Origin: Polynucleobacter sp. AP-Elch-400A-B2
GTDB taxonomy: Bacteria; Pseudomonadota; Gammaproteobacteria; Burkholderiales; Burkholderiaceae
Assembly (NCBI RefSeq): GCF_018688355.1
Contig: NZ_CP061317.1
Location: 2,030,293-2,094,292, forward strand
DNA: 64,000 nucleotides
Direction: 5' to 3'
Shown: one piece after another, positions 51,730 through 61,359 of the stretch
Position numbering within the stretch: position 1 is the stretch's first letter
Layout: every line of letters starts with the position of its first letter
Made by a program: the position numbers and the translations under genes
Notes under the pieces: generated by a model
What the model was told of the DNA's origin: nothing
Seen by the model: the letters and a program-made list of their open reading frames with translations, nothing else
The model's database searches: none

Positions 51730-52725
51730 TTACTCTTTCTTGAACTGCATTATTTTTTTCTGCGTACGATAGCCCTGCAAACAAGCGCTCGCGCTAATTT
51801 TTTTTCCGCCAGGCTTTTGCATTTCTAAGATTTCAATCACGCCATCTCCACACTGAACATACACAACATCTTCACTAAAGCCTAAGACCCGTCCTGGGGT
51901 GGCATCTTGGTATATTTCTGCCTTACTAGGCAAACAAGAGTTCCAGAATTTCATTTGCTCACCATTCAAACTACTGGTGGATCCAGGAAATGGATTGAAT
52001 GCTCGAATACGTCGATCGATTTCTATGGCGCTTAAATGCCAATCAATTTCTGCCTCACTCTTTAATATTTTTTCTGCGTAAGTCACTCCATCTATAGGCT
52101 GCGGAGTTCTTGCGATCGCGATGCCTTCGCTTAAGTCATTCAGAGTTTTGACTATCAGCTCGGCACCTAAGGTCGCCAAACGGTCATGTAGTGATACGCT
52201 AGTCTCTTGAGGTGTGATTTTTAGATCGCCCACAAGAACGGTGTCGCCCGTATCGAGGCCCACATCCATTTGCATGATACTCACACCCGTGAGGTCATCA
52301 CCGCTCTCGATGGCGCGCTGTATTGGCGCTGCACCACGCCACCTTGGCAGCACAGAGGCGTGAATATTAAAGCAACCATATCTCCCATTCTGAGAAGCAA
52401 GATCAAGAATGGATTGGGGAAGAATTAGTCCGTAAGCAACGACAACCATTGCATCAAAATCAATGTCAGATAAATATTGAAAAATCTCTTGTGCCGCCGC
52501 TCTTTTCTGCAAGTCTGCATGATTCTGCTTGAGAGTTTCAGGCTGCAACACCGGAATATTTTTCTCTTGTGCAAATACTTTTACAGGGCTTGCTTGAAGA
52601 TGCATGCCGCGACCTGCACGACGGTCTGGCTGCGTTAGCGCTAGCACAATTTGATGGCCAGATTTTTCTATTGCACGCATTGCTTGCGCAGCAAACTCCG
52701 GGGTGCCAGCAAAAACAATTTTCAT
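51730..52725 (-). CDS. fmt: Methionyl-tRNA formyltransferase
   Basis: Formylates initiator Met-tRNA using 10-formyl-THF. The 331-residue protein has the family start MKIVFAGTPEFAAQAMRAI, the catalytic NIHASVLPRWRGAAPIQRAI and GVSIMQMDVGLDTGDTV, and the C-terminal tRNA-binding domain (EIDWHLSAIEIDRRIRAFNP). One bp separates it from rsmB and 7 bp from def. Confidence 0.95.
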   Translation of the reverse strand: MKIVFAGTPEFAAQAMRAIEKSGHQIVLALTQPDRRAGRGMHLQASPVKVFAQEKNIPVLQPETLKQNHADLQKRAAAQEIFQYLSDIDFDAMVVVAYGLILPQSILDLASQNGRYGCFNIHASVLPRWRGAAPIQRAIESGDDLTGVSIMQMDVGLDTGDTVLVGDLKITPQETSVSLHDRLATLGAELIVKTLNDLSEGIAIARTPQPIDGVTYAEKILKSEAEIDWHLSAIEIDRRIRAFNPFPGSTSSLNGEQMKFWNSCLPSKAEIYQDATPGRVLGFSEDVVYVQCGDGVIEILEMQKPGGKKISASACLQGYRTQKKIMQFKKE

Positions 52726-52732
52726 TGGGCGC

Positions 52733-53248
52733 TTAGCGCTCGCCTACTAATTCTTTTGCGCGCTTTTTCATTTTGAGAGAAATACGGTTGCGCTTCAACA
52801 TAGAGAGGTACTCAACAAATACCTTGCCTTGTAAGTGATCCATCTCATGCTGCAAACAAACCGCTAACAAGCCGTCTGCCTCTACTTTAAATTCTTTGCC
52901 GTTGATATCAAGCGCCTTAACTCGGACAACAGCTGGGCGATCTACTTCATCATAATATTCAGGCACCGAGAGGCAACCCTCGCGCCAAGATTTTTTTTCT
53001 GGACTTGCCCAAACTAATTCTGGATTAATGAATACCATTAATTGATCTTGATTGTCAGAAACATCAATCACTACTATGCGCTCATGAACGTCTACCTGGG
53101 TTGCAGCTAAACCAACTCCGGGGGCTTCGTACATTGTCTCGGCCATATCAGCCACAATTTTTTTGATGCGTGCATCCACCAGCGCTACAGGTTTGGCAAC
53201 CTTATGTAGGCGTGGGTCTGGATAACAAAGGACGGTTAATAAAGCCAT
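52733..53248 (-). CDS. def: Peptide deformylase
   Basis: Metallopeptidase removing N-formyl groups. The start at 53248 gives the family N-terminus MALLTVLCYPDPRLH; upstream in-frame codons would add a non-conserved extension. Motifs: GVGLAATQ, EGCLSVPEY and QHEMDHLQG, with Cys and two His as metal ligands. 171 residues. Co-operonic with fmt. Confidence 0.95.
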   Translation of the reverse strand: MALLTVLCYPDPRLHKVAKPVALVDARIKKIVADMAETMYEAPGVGLAATQVDVHERIVVIDVSDNQDQLMVFINPELVWASPEKKSWREGCLSVPEYYDEVDRPAVVRVKALDINGKEFKVEADGLLAVCLQHEMDHLQGKVFVEYLSMLKRNRISLKMKKRAKELVGER

Positions 53249-53319
53249 ATCGGAATTATCCAACAGAGTAATCAGACTGTCCCGATAGTTCTCTGCAGCC
53301 CCAGGCTGAAAATTGCCAT

Positions 53320-54018
53320 ATGCGCACACCCAAAAATCCAAACATCATCCAAATTCATCGAAATACCCCCGACTACCCAGCTCGTCTATTGGATTTATCT
53401 GATCCGCCCAATTCACTCTATACGTATGGGGATATACGCTTATTGGATTTACCCATGATTGCCATTGTGGGGTCACGCGCCGCTAGCCCGGAAGGGATCA
53501 GGAATGCTTACTATTTTGCGCAAGCCCTATCTGCCGAGGGCTTTCTCGTTATTTCCGGACTGGCCAGAGGTGTTGATGGGGCGGCTCACCGAGGTGCGCT
53601 TGGGCAAAATCAGGGGCATCGAACCATAGCGGTATGCGGTTGTGGGCTAGATATTGTGTATCCTCGAGAGCATTTAGACCTGGCCCAAGCCATCGCCAAC
53701 AGTGGGCTCCTGGTGTCTGAGCTGGCTCCAGGTCTAGGGCCAAAAGCTTGGCACTTCCCGCGCAGGAACCGCATCATTGCTGCCTTGTCTCTTGGAATAC
53801 TCGTGATTGAGGCGGCCGAGCGCTCTGGTTCGCTCATTACAGCTAGGCTAGGTTGTGAGCTTGGTCGTGAGATTTTTGCGATTCCTGGGTCAATCCACAG
53901 CCCGCTTTCTAAGGGCTGCCATCAACTACTGCAGCAAGGCGCCAAGCTAGTTCAATCCCCACAAGACATCCTCGAGGAGCTGCCAAAATGGTCAAAAACC
54001 TCATTTAAAGGCCTTTAA
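53320..54018 (+). CDS. dprA: DNA-processing protein DprA, short form
   Basis: Loads RecA on incoming ssDNA during transformation. Only the Rossmann-like core is encoded: VGSRAASPEG, FLVISGLARGVDGAAHRGAL, IAVCGCGLDIVYPREH, WHFPRRNRIIAALS and ERSGSLITARLGCELGREIFAIPGS. At 232 residues it lacks the N-terminal SAM-like and C-terminal winged-helix domains of full DprA (about 360). No frameshift was seen at either end. Divergent from def (71 bp between starts). Confidence 0.88.
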   Translation: MRTPKNPNIIQIHRNTPDYPARLLDLSDPPNSLYTYGDIRLLDLPMIAIVGSRAASPEGIRNAYYFAQALSAEGFLVISGLARGVDGAAHRGALGQNQGHRTIAVCGCGLDIVYPREHLDLAQAIANSGLLVSELAPGLGPKAWHFPRRNRIIAALSLGILVIEAAERSGSLITARLGCELGREIFAIPGSIHSPLSKGCHQLLQQGAKLVQSPQDILEELPKWSKTSFKGL

Positions 54019-54215
54019 AGCACTATTTTAAGAAAAATCAGGGTTTTAATAGGGCCTTACCAAAGCCCTAAAAATGAGTTTTTTGGACTTTTGTCAATTT
54101 ATCGGTTAATAATAAAAAAGGGGTGTGAAAAAGGTCTGGCCAAGATCTGGTTTAAATTGGTCACCCGTTTTCACCCATAAAAACATCATTTCAAGCTCAA
54201 ATTTAGGCAAAACGC

Positions 54216-56894
54216 GTGGCAACTAAAGCATCTACCAAAAAAAGCAGCCCCAAGACTTCAAGCGTTGATCACCCTAAAACTCTGATCATTGCGGAGAAAC
54301 CCTCCGTTGCGAATGACATTGCCAAGGCCTTGGGTGGCTTCACTAAATATGAGGACTATTTCGAGAACGATGACTTTGTTATCTCCTCGGCAGTTGGCCA
54401 TCTATTAGAAATTGCCGCACCTGAAGAATTTGATGTCAAACGTGGCAAATGGTCGTTTGCCAATCTTCCAGTTGTGCCTCCCTATTTTGACTTACGCCCG
54501 ATCGCTAAAACTGAATCGCGACTGAAGGTATTGCAAAAGCTGATTAAGCGCAAAGACATCAATCAACTCATTAACGCATGTGACGCAGGGCGCGAAGGTG
54601 AGCTGATCTTCCGCTTAATTGCACAGCATGCAAAAGCACCGCAGGCTATTAAACGGCTCTGGCTCCAATCCATGACTCCGGCAGCCATTCGCGATGGCTT
54701 TGCCTCCCTGCGCAGCGATACTGATATGCAACCCCTCGCAGATGCGGCACGCTGCCGCTCAGAGGCGGATTGGCTAGTTGGTATCAACGGTACGCGGGCG
54801 ATGACCGCATTCAACAGCAAGAGCGGTGGATTCTTTCTAACGACAGTAGGTCGAGTACAGACACCAACACTATCAATCGTAGTTGAGCGCGAAGAGCTGA
54901 TTCGGAAATTTATCTCCAAAGACTATTGGGAGGTGAAGGCTGAATTTATTGCTGCAGCCGGCGTATATGAAGGACGCTGGTTTGATCCTAAATTTAAGAA
55001 AGATGCTGCGGCTCCAGATGCACGCGAGAATCGTCTCTGGAGTGAAGCTGCCGCACAAAGTATTGTGGCTGCGTGTCGCGATAAAAAAGCGAGCGTTAAA
55101 GAAGAGGCTAAACCAGCAACTCAATTAGCACCTCAACTGTTTGATTTAACGAGCTTGCAACGTGAAGCAAATGCGCGCTTTGGCTTCTCTGCTAAAAATA
55201 CTTTGGGCTTGGCCCAAGCGCTTTACGAGCGCCATAAAGTGCTGACCTATCCACGTACTGATGCTAAGGCCTTGCCTGAAGATTATTTAGATACCGTGAA
55301 ACAGACCATGGAAAACTTGGCTGAAAACTCACAAGAATACCGCTCCTTCGCCAAACAAATTTTACAAGGTGACCCCAAGGATCCAAAAGCTAAGGCAGGA
55401 TATGGCTGGATCAAACCGAACAAACGTATTTTTGATAACTCAAAAATATCTGATCACTTTGCGATCATCCCAACTCTAGAGTCCCCAAAGATCCTCAGCG
55501 AACCAGAACAAAAGCTGTATGACTTGGTTGTCCGTCGCTTTTTGGCGGTCTTTTATCCAGCAGCTGAATTCCGCGTCACTACTCGCATCACCGAAGCGTC
55601 GGGACATCACTTTAAAACTGAAGGTCGCGTACTGGTCACACCAGGTTGGCTGACGGTATACGGTAGATCCAATCAAGCGGATGATGAGTTGGTGGCCGTG
55701 CAAGAAGGCGAAACCGTCCAAAATGAATCTATTGCGGCGATCCCATTAAAAACCAAGCCGCCAGCGCGCTATACCGAAGCAACTTTATTATCGGCAATGG
55801 AGAGTGCTGGCAAATGGGTAGATGATGATGACATGCGTGAAGCGATGGCCGAAAAAGGCCTGGGCACACCCGCAACCCGTGCTGCCATTATTGAAGGCCT
55901 GCTGGCAGAGCGCTATATGGTGCGCGAAGCACGTGAGCTAATACCAACTGCTAAAGCATTCCAATTGATGACGCTCTTGCGCGGCTTGGATGTTGAAGAA
56001 TTAACCAGACCCGATCTCACTGGTAGCTGGGAAAATAAACTCTCCCTGATTGAGCGTGGCGAGATGAATCGCGATACCTTCATGCAAGAAATTGCACAGA
56101 TGACGCAACGCATCGTCAAGCGCGCTAAAGAGTATGACAGCGATACAATTCCCGGTGACTATGCGACTATGTCCACGCCGTGTCCCCATTGCAAAGGCGC
56201 TGTTAAAGAAAACTATCGCCGCTTTGCATGCGAGAAGTGTGGATTTACGATTAGCAAAACTCCTGGTGGCCGCGCCTTTGAATACCCCGAGGTAGAAGAG
56301 CTGCTGCGTGAAAAAACGATTGGGCCATTACAAGGGTTCCGCAGCAAAATAGGAAGGCCATTCGCAGCAATTATTAAGTTGAGTGAAATCCCTGAAGATG
56401 ATGCTGATTATCCAAACGCGGGCTTTAAGCTTGAATTTGATTTTGGCAACACTCAAGAAGATGAATCTGAAGCAATCGACTTTACTGGCCGACAGGCTTT
56501 AGGTGTATGTCCAAAGTGTTCTGGTGCTGTATACGAAGATGGCATGCGCTACTTGTGCGAAAGAAACACTGGCCCAGATAAGTCATGTGATTTCAAAACC
56601 GGTAAGGTTGTTTTACAACAAGAAATTTCTGCTGAGCAAGTTCAAAAATTGCTTACCGAAGGCAAAACCGATTTGCTAACCAACTTCAAATCTAACCGAA
56701 CTGGCCGTGGGTTTAAGGCTTATCTTGCCTTGGGCGCAGATGGTAAAATTGGTTTTGAGTTTGAAGCTAAAGCGCCCAAAGCAGGAGCTGCAGCTAAAGC
56801 TCCGGCAAAGAAACGAGTAGGCGCAAGTGCAGCTACTAAATCTGTGGCAAAACCTAAACGTGCCAGCAAGGCGAAGTCATCTTCGAGCACTTGA
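54216..56894 (+). CDS. topB: DNA topoisomerase III (TopB family)
   Basis: Type IA topoisomerase of 892 residues starting at GTG. TOPRIM domain (LIIAEKPSVANDIAKALGGF, NACDAGREGELIFRLI), catalytic domain with Tyr in KVLTYPRTDAKALPEDY, ATLLSAMESAGK, then two Cys-rich zinc-finger-like C-terminal repeats (CPHCKGAVKENYRRFACEKCG and CPKCSGAVYEDGMRYLCE) and an Ala/Lys-rich tail. The tail overlaps the convergent FAD enzyme gene by 175 bp. Confidence 0.93.
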   Translation: MATKASTKKSSPKTSSVDHPKTLIIAEKPSVANDIAKALGGFTKYEDYFENDDFVISSAVGHLLEIAAPEEFDVKRGKWSFANLPVVPPYFDLRPIAKTESRLKVLQKLIKRKDINQLINACDAGREGELIFRLIAQHAKAPQAIKRLWLQSMTPAAIRDGFASLRSDTDMQPLADAARCRSEADWLVGINGTRAMTAFNSKSGGFFLTTVGRVQTPTLSIVVEREELIRKFISKDYWEVKAEFIAAAGVYEGRWFDPKFKKDAAAPDARENRLWSEAAAQSIVAACRDKKASVKEEAKPATQLAPQLFDLTSLQREANARFGFSAKNTLGLAQALYERHKVLTYPRTDAKALPEDYLDTVKQTMENLAENSQEYRSFAKQILQGDPKDPKAKAGYGWIKPNKRIFDNSKISDHFAIIPTLESPKILSEPEQKLYDLVVRRFLAVFYPAAEFRVTTRITEASGHHFKTEGRVLVTPGWLTVYGRSNQADDELVAVQEGETVQNESIAAIPLKTKPPARYTEATLLSAMESAGKWVDDDDMREAMAEKGLGTPATRAAIIEGLLAERYMVREARELIPTAKAFQLMTLLRGLDVEELTRPDLTGSWENKLSLIERGEMNRDTFMQEIAQMTQRIVKRAKEYDSDTIPGDYATMSTPCPHCKGAVKENYRRFACEKCGFTISKTPGGRAFEYPEVEELLREKTIGPLQGFRSKIGRPFAAIIKLSEIPEDDADYPNAGFKLEFDFGNTQEDESEAIDFTGRQALGVCPKCSGAVYEDGMRYLCERNTGPDKSCDFKTGKVVLQQEISAEQVQKLLTEGKTDLLTNFKSNRTGRGFKAYLALGADGKIGFEFEAKAPKAGAAAKAPAKKRVGASAATKSVAKPKRASKAKSSSST

Positions 56895-57955
56895 GCTGTA
56901 ATCAGCTTGGCCGCAAAAGCCGACCAAAGTGCGCCTCTCGACCCCAGGGCTGTTGCTAAAAATATTCCTGGGCGTTGAGTTAGCGCGCCAATGATCGGCA
57001 AGCGATCGCCCGCAACACAACGAATACCCACAAAACTTCCCGCCTTTTGAAGTTGCTCTGCATCTCCCTCTAGGTAATTTAATAAGCCTTTTGCTTGCTC
57101 GCGATTAAAGTCATCGCTTGAATTCCAATCTTGATGATCCGATTCACCCTCATCAAAACTAGAGCCCACTATCCACTGGTAACTTCCCTCGGGCAATTTT
57201 TTTGCAGGCAAGCAGTAGCCGTCGCCAGATATAGCGGTGAGCGGAAGTTTTGGTGCCCACGAACTATTTTGATCAACAGAAAAAATGCTTAGCTGTCCGC
57301 GGACCGGCCTCAAAGGAAGGCGTACATCTATGCTTGCGGCCAAACTTTTAGTTTCTAGTGCCGCTGCAATAATGACTTTGCCAGCCGTCATGATGCACTC
57401 ATCTTGAGCGTTAATTAACTGCCAGCCCGCATCGACTTTCTCTAGTCGAGCTACAGGAGCATTCCAGCAGCAAGTCAGTTTTGGATGGGGTTTTAGCGCA
57501 CCCAGTGTTGCCTCAGATAAGTTTAGTGATGCACCCCGTGGAAGCCAAATACCATTTTGATTAATGCCACAAATTTGTAATGCTTCATCCGCATCAAGTG
57601 CTTGAGCCATACCTTCATCAAACTCAAGTGATTTGAGGTAGCTTGCGACATCATCACGACTAAACGCCTTGTCTCTCTTGTTTGGTTGAAAGATGCCATG
57701 CTGATTCCACATCTGGCCCCAGCGAGCCTCTGCCATCAAAAATGCAATGCGTGTTAAGCGTATTAAGCGGGGGGCGCCTCGTCCAACATGGGGATGAGCA
57801 ATAGCGTATGCGTGACTTGAACATGCTGATGCAGGGCGGGGGGCAGAATCAACAATGCAAACTGATTGGCCGCGCTCGAGGAGCTCACTGGCAATGCACG
57901 CACCTGCAATGCCTGCCCCAATCACCACAATGTCATGGTGTTGGGGTGAGGTCAT
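56720..57955 (-). CDS. FAD-dependent oxidoreductase, MnmC C-terminal-like
   Basis: A 411-residue D-amino-acid-oxidase-type enzyme. FAD-binding Rossmann start HDIVVIGAGIAGACIASELLERG; LPLRPVRGQLSIF and VGIRCVAGDRLPIIG; C-terminal ATALGSRGALWSAFAAKLI followed by LAALAPTRFF-like text. The pattern fits the FAD domain of MnmC (tRNA wobble-uridine modification), here without the methyltransferase domain. Its 3' end runs 175 bp into topB on the other strand. Confidence 0.82.
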   Translation of the reverse strand: MTSPQHHDIVVIGAGIAGACIASELLERGQSVCIVDSAPRPASACSSHAYAIAHPHVGRGAPRLIRLTRIAFLMAEARWGQMWNQHGIFQPNKRDKAFSRDDVASYLKSLEFDEGMAQALDADEALQICGINQNGIWLPRGASLNLSEATLGALKPHPKLTCCWNAPVARLEKVDAGWQLINAQDECIMTAGKVIIAAALETKSLAASIDVRLPLRPVRGQLSIFSVDQNSSWAPKLPLTAISGDGYCLPAKKLPEGSYQWIVGSSFDEGESDHQDWNSSDDFNREQAKGLLNYLEGDAEQLQKAGSFVGIRCVAGDRLPIIGALTQRPGIFLATALGSRGALWSAFAAKLITAQVLEDDFALLARLGFATDLVAALAPTRFFAGALAAAPALGALASNSKPILPSAPKAR

Positions 57956-58001
57956 TCAATAATGGTGTTGTTAAAAAGGCTTCTTAAATTTCTAGGGGCG
58001 C

Positions 58002-59849
58002 CTAGGCGTTTAAGCGCTTCTCAATTTTCGCCCGCATCTCTAAAAGCTCTTTCGGCAGGCGATCACCTAAGCGATCAAATAATTCAGAGTGTAATTTGAG
58101 CTCACTCTTCCACTCGTCAACTGAGGCAGCAATTACTTTCTCAAACTTTTCGATGGAGAAGTCGATGCCATCCCAGTGCATATCTGCATGCCCTGGAGAG
58201 ATCCCAAAGACTGTTTCTGAGCCCTTTGCGCTACCCTCAACGCGTGCCAGGATCCAAGAGAGAACGCGCATATTTTCGCCATACCCCGGCCAAACAAACT
58301 TACCATCCTCATCCTTGCGGAACCAATTAACGCAATAGATTTTTGGTAACACCGCGCCTTCAGCTGCAAGTTTTTCACCAATATTTAACCAATGCTGGAA
58401 GTAGTCACTCATGTTGTAGCCAGCAAATGCAATCATCGCAAAAGGATCGCGACGCACAACGCCAACTTCACCAGTAATCGCAGCAGTAGTTTCAGAGCCC
58501 ATTGTTGCGGCCATGTAAACACCCTCAACCCAATCACGAGCCTCACTTACCAATGGAACAGTAGTAGAGCGACGACCTCCAAACAGGAACGCATCGATTG
58601 GAACGCCTTCGGGGTCATCCCAATGAGGATCAACGGCTGGGTTATTAGTGGCGGCCATAGTAAATCGTGAGTTAGCATGAGCAGCCTTGCGTCCAGCAGC
58701 GCCGTCTGCTGGAGTCCAGTCTTTGCCCTGCCAATCAATCAAATGCGCTGGAGGGGCATCAGTTAAACCCTCCCACCAAACATCGCCATCATCGGTTAGG
58801 CCAACATTGGTGAAGATAACATCCTGGTTAAGGGAGTCTATGCAATTTGGATTAGTTAATCGGTTTGTTCCAGGAGCAACACCGAAGTATCCTGATTCAG
58901 GGTTAATTGCGAATAAACGAGTCTTTCCGGTGACCGGATCTTTGCGGGGCTTAATCCAAGCAATGTCATCGCCAATCGTTGTTACCTTCCAGCCCTCAAA
59001 CCCTTTTGGCGGGATCATCATTGAGAAGTTGGTTTTTCCACAAGCCGATGGGAATGCTGCAGCAATGTGGTATTTCTTACCCTCGGGCGAGGTTGCGCCC
59101 AAAATCAACATATGCTCTGCGAGCCAACCTTGCTCACGCCCCATGTTAGATGCGATACGTAATGCAAAACATTTTTTACCCAAGAGAGCGTTGCCGCCAT
59201 AACCAGATCCAAAAGACCAAATTTCACGCGTTTCTGGGTAGTGGACGATGTACTTAGTTTTGTTATTAGGCCAAGTCATATCTTTTTCGCCAGCCGCTAA
59301 AGGCTTGCCGACAGTATGAATACAGGGGACAAATTCGCCGGCAGCGCCCAGCTGATCAATAACAGCGCGACCCATGCGGGTCATAAGCCGCATGTTGATG
59401 GCAACATAAGGACTGTCAGAAAGCTCAACGCCGATGTGGGCGATTGGGGAGCCGATTGGACCCATAGAAAATGGCACTACATACATTGTTCTACCGCGCA
59501 TGCAACCATCAAATAATGGCTTAAGTGTTGTGCGCATCTCAACTGGATCTACCCAGTTATTTGTGGGGCCCGCATCCTCTTTATTTGCAGAGCAGATAAA
59601 TGTACGGTCTTCAACGCGAGCCACATCATCAGGGTCTGACAAGGCTAAGAATGAGTTTTTACGCTTAGTAGGGTTGAGGCGCTTGAACACCCCTTTACTT
59701 ACCAGCAGCTCACAAAATTCATCGTATTCAGTTTGGGTGCCATCACACCAGCGAATGTTGTCTGGCTTGGTTAAGGCGGCTACATCTGCAACCCATTGAA
59801 TCAGTTTTTGGTTTTTTACGTATTCAGGTACGTTGGTGTTGATAGTCAT
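58002..59849 (-). CDS. pckG: Phosphoenolpyruvate carboxykinase (GTP)
   Basis: Gluconeogenic enzyme making PEP from oxaloacetate with GTP. The 615-residue protein has the kinase-1a P-loop FPSACGKTNFSMM, metal and substrate residues in CFALRIASNMGREQGW and GDDIAWIKPRKD, and the GTP-type signature GEVGVVRRDPFAM. Length matches (about 610-620). Its presence fits growth on organic acids. Confidence 0.96.
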   Translation of the reverse strand: MTINTNVPEYVKNQKLIQWVADVAALTKPDNIRWCDGTQTEYDEFCELLVSKGVFKRLNPTKRKNSFLALSDPDDVARVEDRTFICSANKEDAGPTNNWVDPVEMRTTLKPLFDGCMRGRTMYVVPFSMGPIGSPIAHIGVELSDSPYVAINMRLMTRMGRAVIDQLGAAGEFVPCIHTVGKPLAAGEKDMTWPNNKTKYIVHYPETREIWSFGSGYGGNALLGKKCFALRIASNMGREQGWLAEHMLILGATSPEGKKYHIAAAFPSACGKTNFSMMIPPKGFEGWKVTTIGDDIAWIKPRKDPVTGKTRLFAINPESGYFGVAPGTNRLTNPNCIDSLNQDVIFTNVGLTDDGDVWWEGLTDAPPAHLIDWQGKDWTPADGAAGRKAAHANSRFTMAATNNPAVDPHWDDPEGVPIDAFLFGGRRSTTVPLVSEARDWVEGVYMAATMGSETTAAITGEVGVVRRDPFAMIAFAGYNMSDYFQHWLNIGEKLAAEGAVLPKIYCVNWFRKDEDGKFVWPGYGENMRVLSWILARVEGSAKGSETVFGISPGHADMHWDGIDFSIEKFEKVIAASVDEWKSELKLHSELFDRLGDRLPKELLEMRAKIEKRLNA

Positions 59850-59939
59850 TAGAGTCCTATGAAATTTAATATTTTTGATCGCACTATTTTAACATTTCGG
59901 GCGTCTTTTTTATGAGCGAATCTGCCAAGAGCAAGTCTT

Positions 59940-61322
59940 TTATTTACCGATACAAAATTGACTAAATATCTTGCCCAAAAGATCGTCTGGGAGTAGCTTC
60001 CCAGTAATTTGTCCGAGCTGATCTTGTGCCAAACGGAGCTCTTCTGCAAACAACTCCAGCGATACATTGCCATTAGCGGCAAATTGTTGAGATTGCTCTA
60101 GGTGGGTAGCGGCCCTATCTAAGCAATCTAAGTGCCGCCTGCGCGCCACAATCACACCCTCCTGAGAGCCGCCCCAACCTACCAACTCTAAAATCTTCTG
60201 TTTTAGAGCATCGATACCCTCGCCCGTCTTGGCTGAAATAAACAAGGCTTGCTTTCCGTCTTGATTGGGTATGGGACCGCCCAATAAATCTGATTTGTTA
60301 TTGACTTCCAGCACTGGGCACTTGGGCGGGAGCACTTTTAGTATTTGAGCTTTTAGCTCCAAAATTTCGGAAGCTGTAGTTGCCTCTGACGAGTTTGGAT
60401 CTTGTAGAAAAATAACTAGGTCCGACGCCCCAATGGCTTCCCATGATCTTTCGATCCCCTTGGCCTCAACTAAATCGCTGGTTTCACGCAAGCCTGCGGT
60501 GTCAATGATGTGCATAGGAACACCGCCGATAGTAATACTCTCCTTAACGCGGTCTCTTGTGGTTCCTGCGATAGGCGTAACAATAGCCACCTCTTCGCCA
60601 GCTAAGCGATTTAGAAGAGAGCTTTTTCCAACGTTAGGCGCGCCAGCCAAAACCAGCTGAATGCCGTCACGCAAAATCTTGCCCTGCTTCGCCCCTTCCC
60701 TTAGCGCATATAGCTTTTGCATTACAGCGCTCAGGCGTTCACGAGCTTGAGCATTCTCCAAGAACTCAATCTCCTCCTCAGGGAAGTCTAGGGTGGACTC
60801 CACCAAAATGCGCAATTGGGTAATCTCTTCAATCAGGCTATTAATGTCATTTGAGAACGCGCCTTGCAAGGAGCGTGCTGCGCCACGTACCGCTGCTGCA
60901 CTTTGCGCATCAATTAAATCCGTAATCGCCTCAGCTTGGGCTAAATCAATTTTGTTATTAAGGTAGGCTCGTAAAGAAAATTCGCCGGGCTCAGCAATTA
61001 CTAAGCCTTGATCTTTTCCCAGCTCAAGACATCGCTTCATGACCAACTCTAAAAGTTGTGGTCCGCCATGGCATTGCAGCTCCAAGACATCCTCCCCCGT
61101 AAAAGAGGCGGGGGCTGCAAAGTAAATGGCAAGGAGTTGGTCGATGGACTCGCCCTGCGCATCTCGAAGAGTGAGTAAGTTTGCCTGCCTTGGTGTTAGC
61201 GCCTTATTAAATAAGGCCATGGCCATAGGCAAAAGCTGGGGCCCGCTAATGCGAATGACGCCGACACCAGCTTTGCCAGGTGCGGTGGCAAGCGCAATGA
61301 TGGGCAGCTTTCTCGTCATCAT
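59940..61322 (-). CDS. mnmE: tRNA-modification GTPase MnmE (TrmE)
   Basis: With MnmG it makes the 5-carboxymethylaminomethyl group at wobble uridine. The 460-residue protein has an N-terminal formyl-THF domain, a helical domain, an inserted G domain (GAPNVGKSSLLNRLAG, IAGTTRDRV, DTAGLRE, NKSD) and the catalytic C-terminal CIGK. Standard length and place next to yidC. Confidence 0.97.
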   Translation of the reverse strand: MMTRKLPIIALATAPGKAGVGVIRISGPQLLPMAMALFNKALTPRQANLLTLRDAQGESIDQLLAIYFAAPASFTGEDVLELQCHGGPQLLELVMKRCLELGKDQGLVIAEPGEFSLRAYLNNKIDLAQAEAITDLIDAQSAAAVRGAARSLQGAFSNDINSLIEEITQLRILVESTLDFPEEEIEFLENAQARERLSAVMQKLYALREGAKQGKILRDGIQLVLAGAPNVGKSSLLNRLAGEEVAIVTPIAGTTRDRVKESITIGGVPMHIIDTAGLRETSDLVEAKGIERSWEAIGASDLVIFLQDPNSSEATTASEILELKAQILKVLPPKCPVLEVNNKSDLLGGPIPNQDGKQALFISAKTGEGIDALKQKILELVGWGGSQEGVIVARRRHLDCLDRAATHLEQSQQFAANGNVSLELFAEELRLAQDQLGQITGKLLPDDLLGKIFSQFCIGK

Positions 61323-61359
61323 TGCGGGTACTCCTTATATATTTTCAGCAGCCAAAAAT

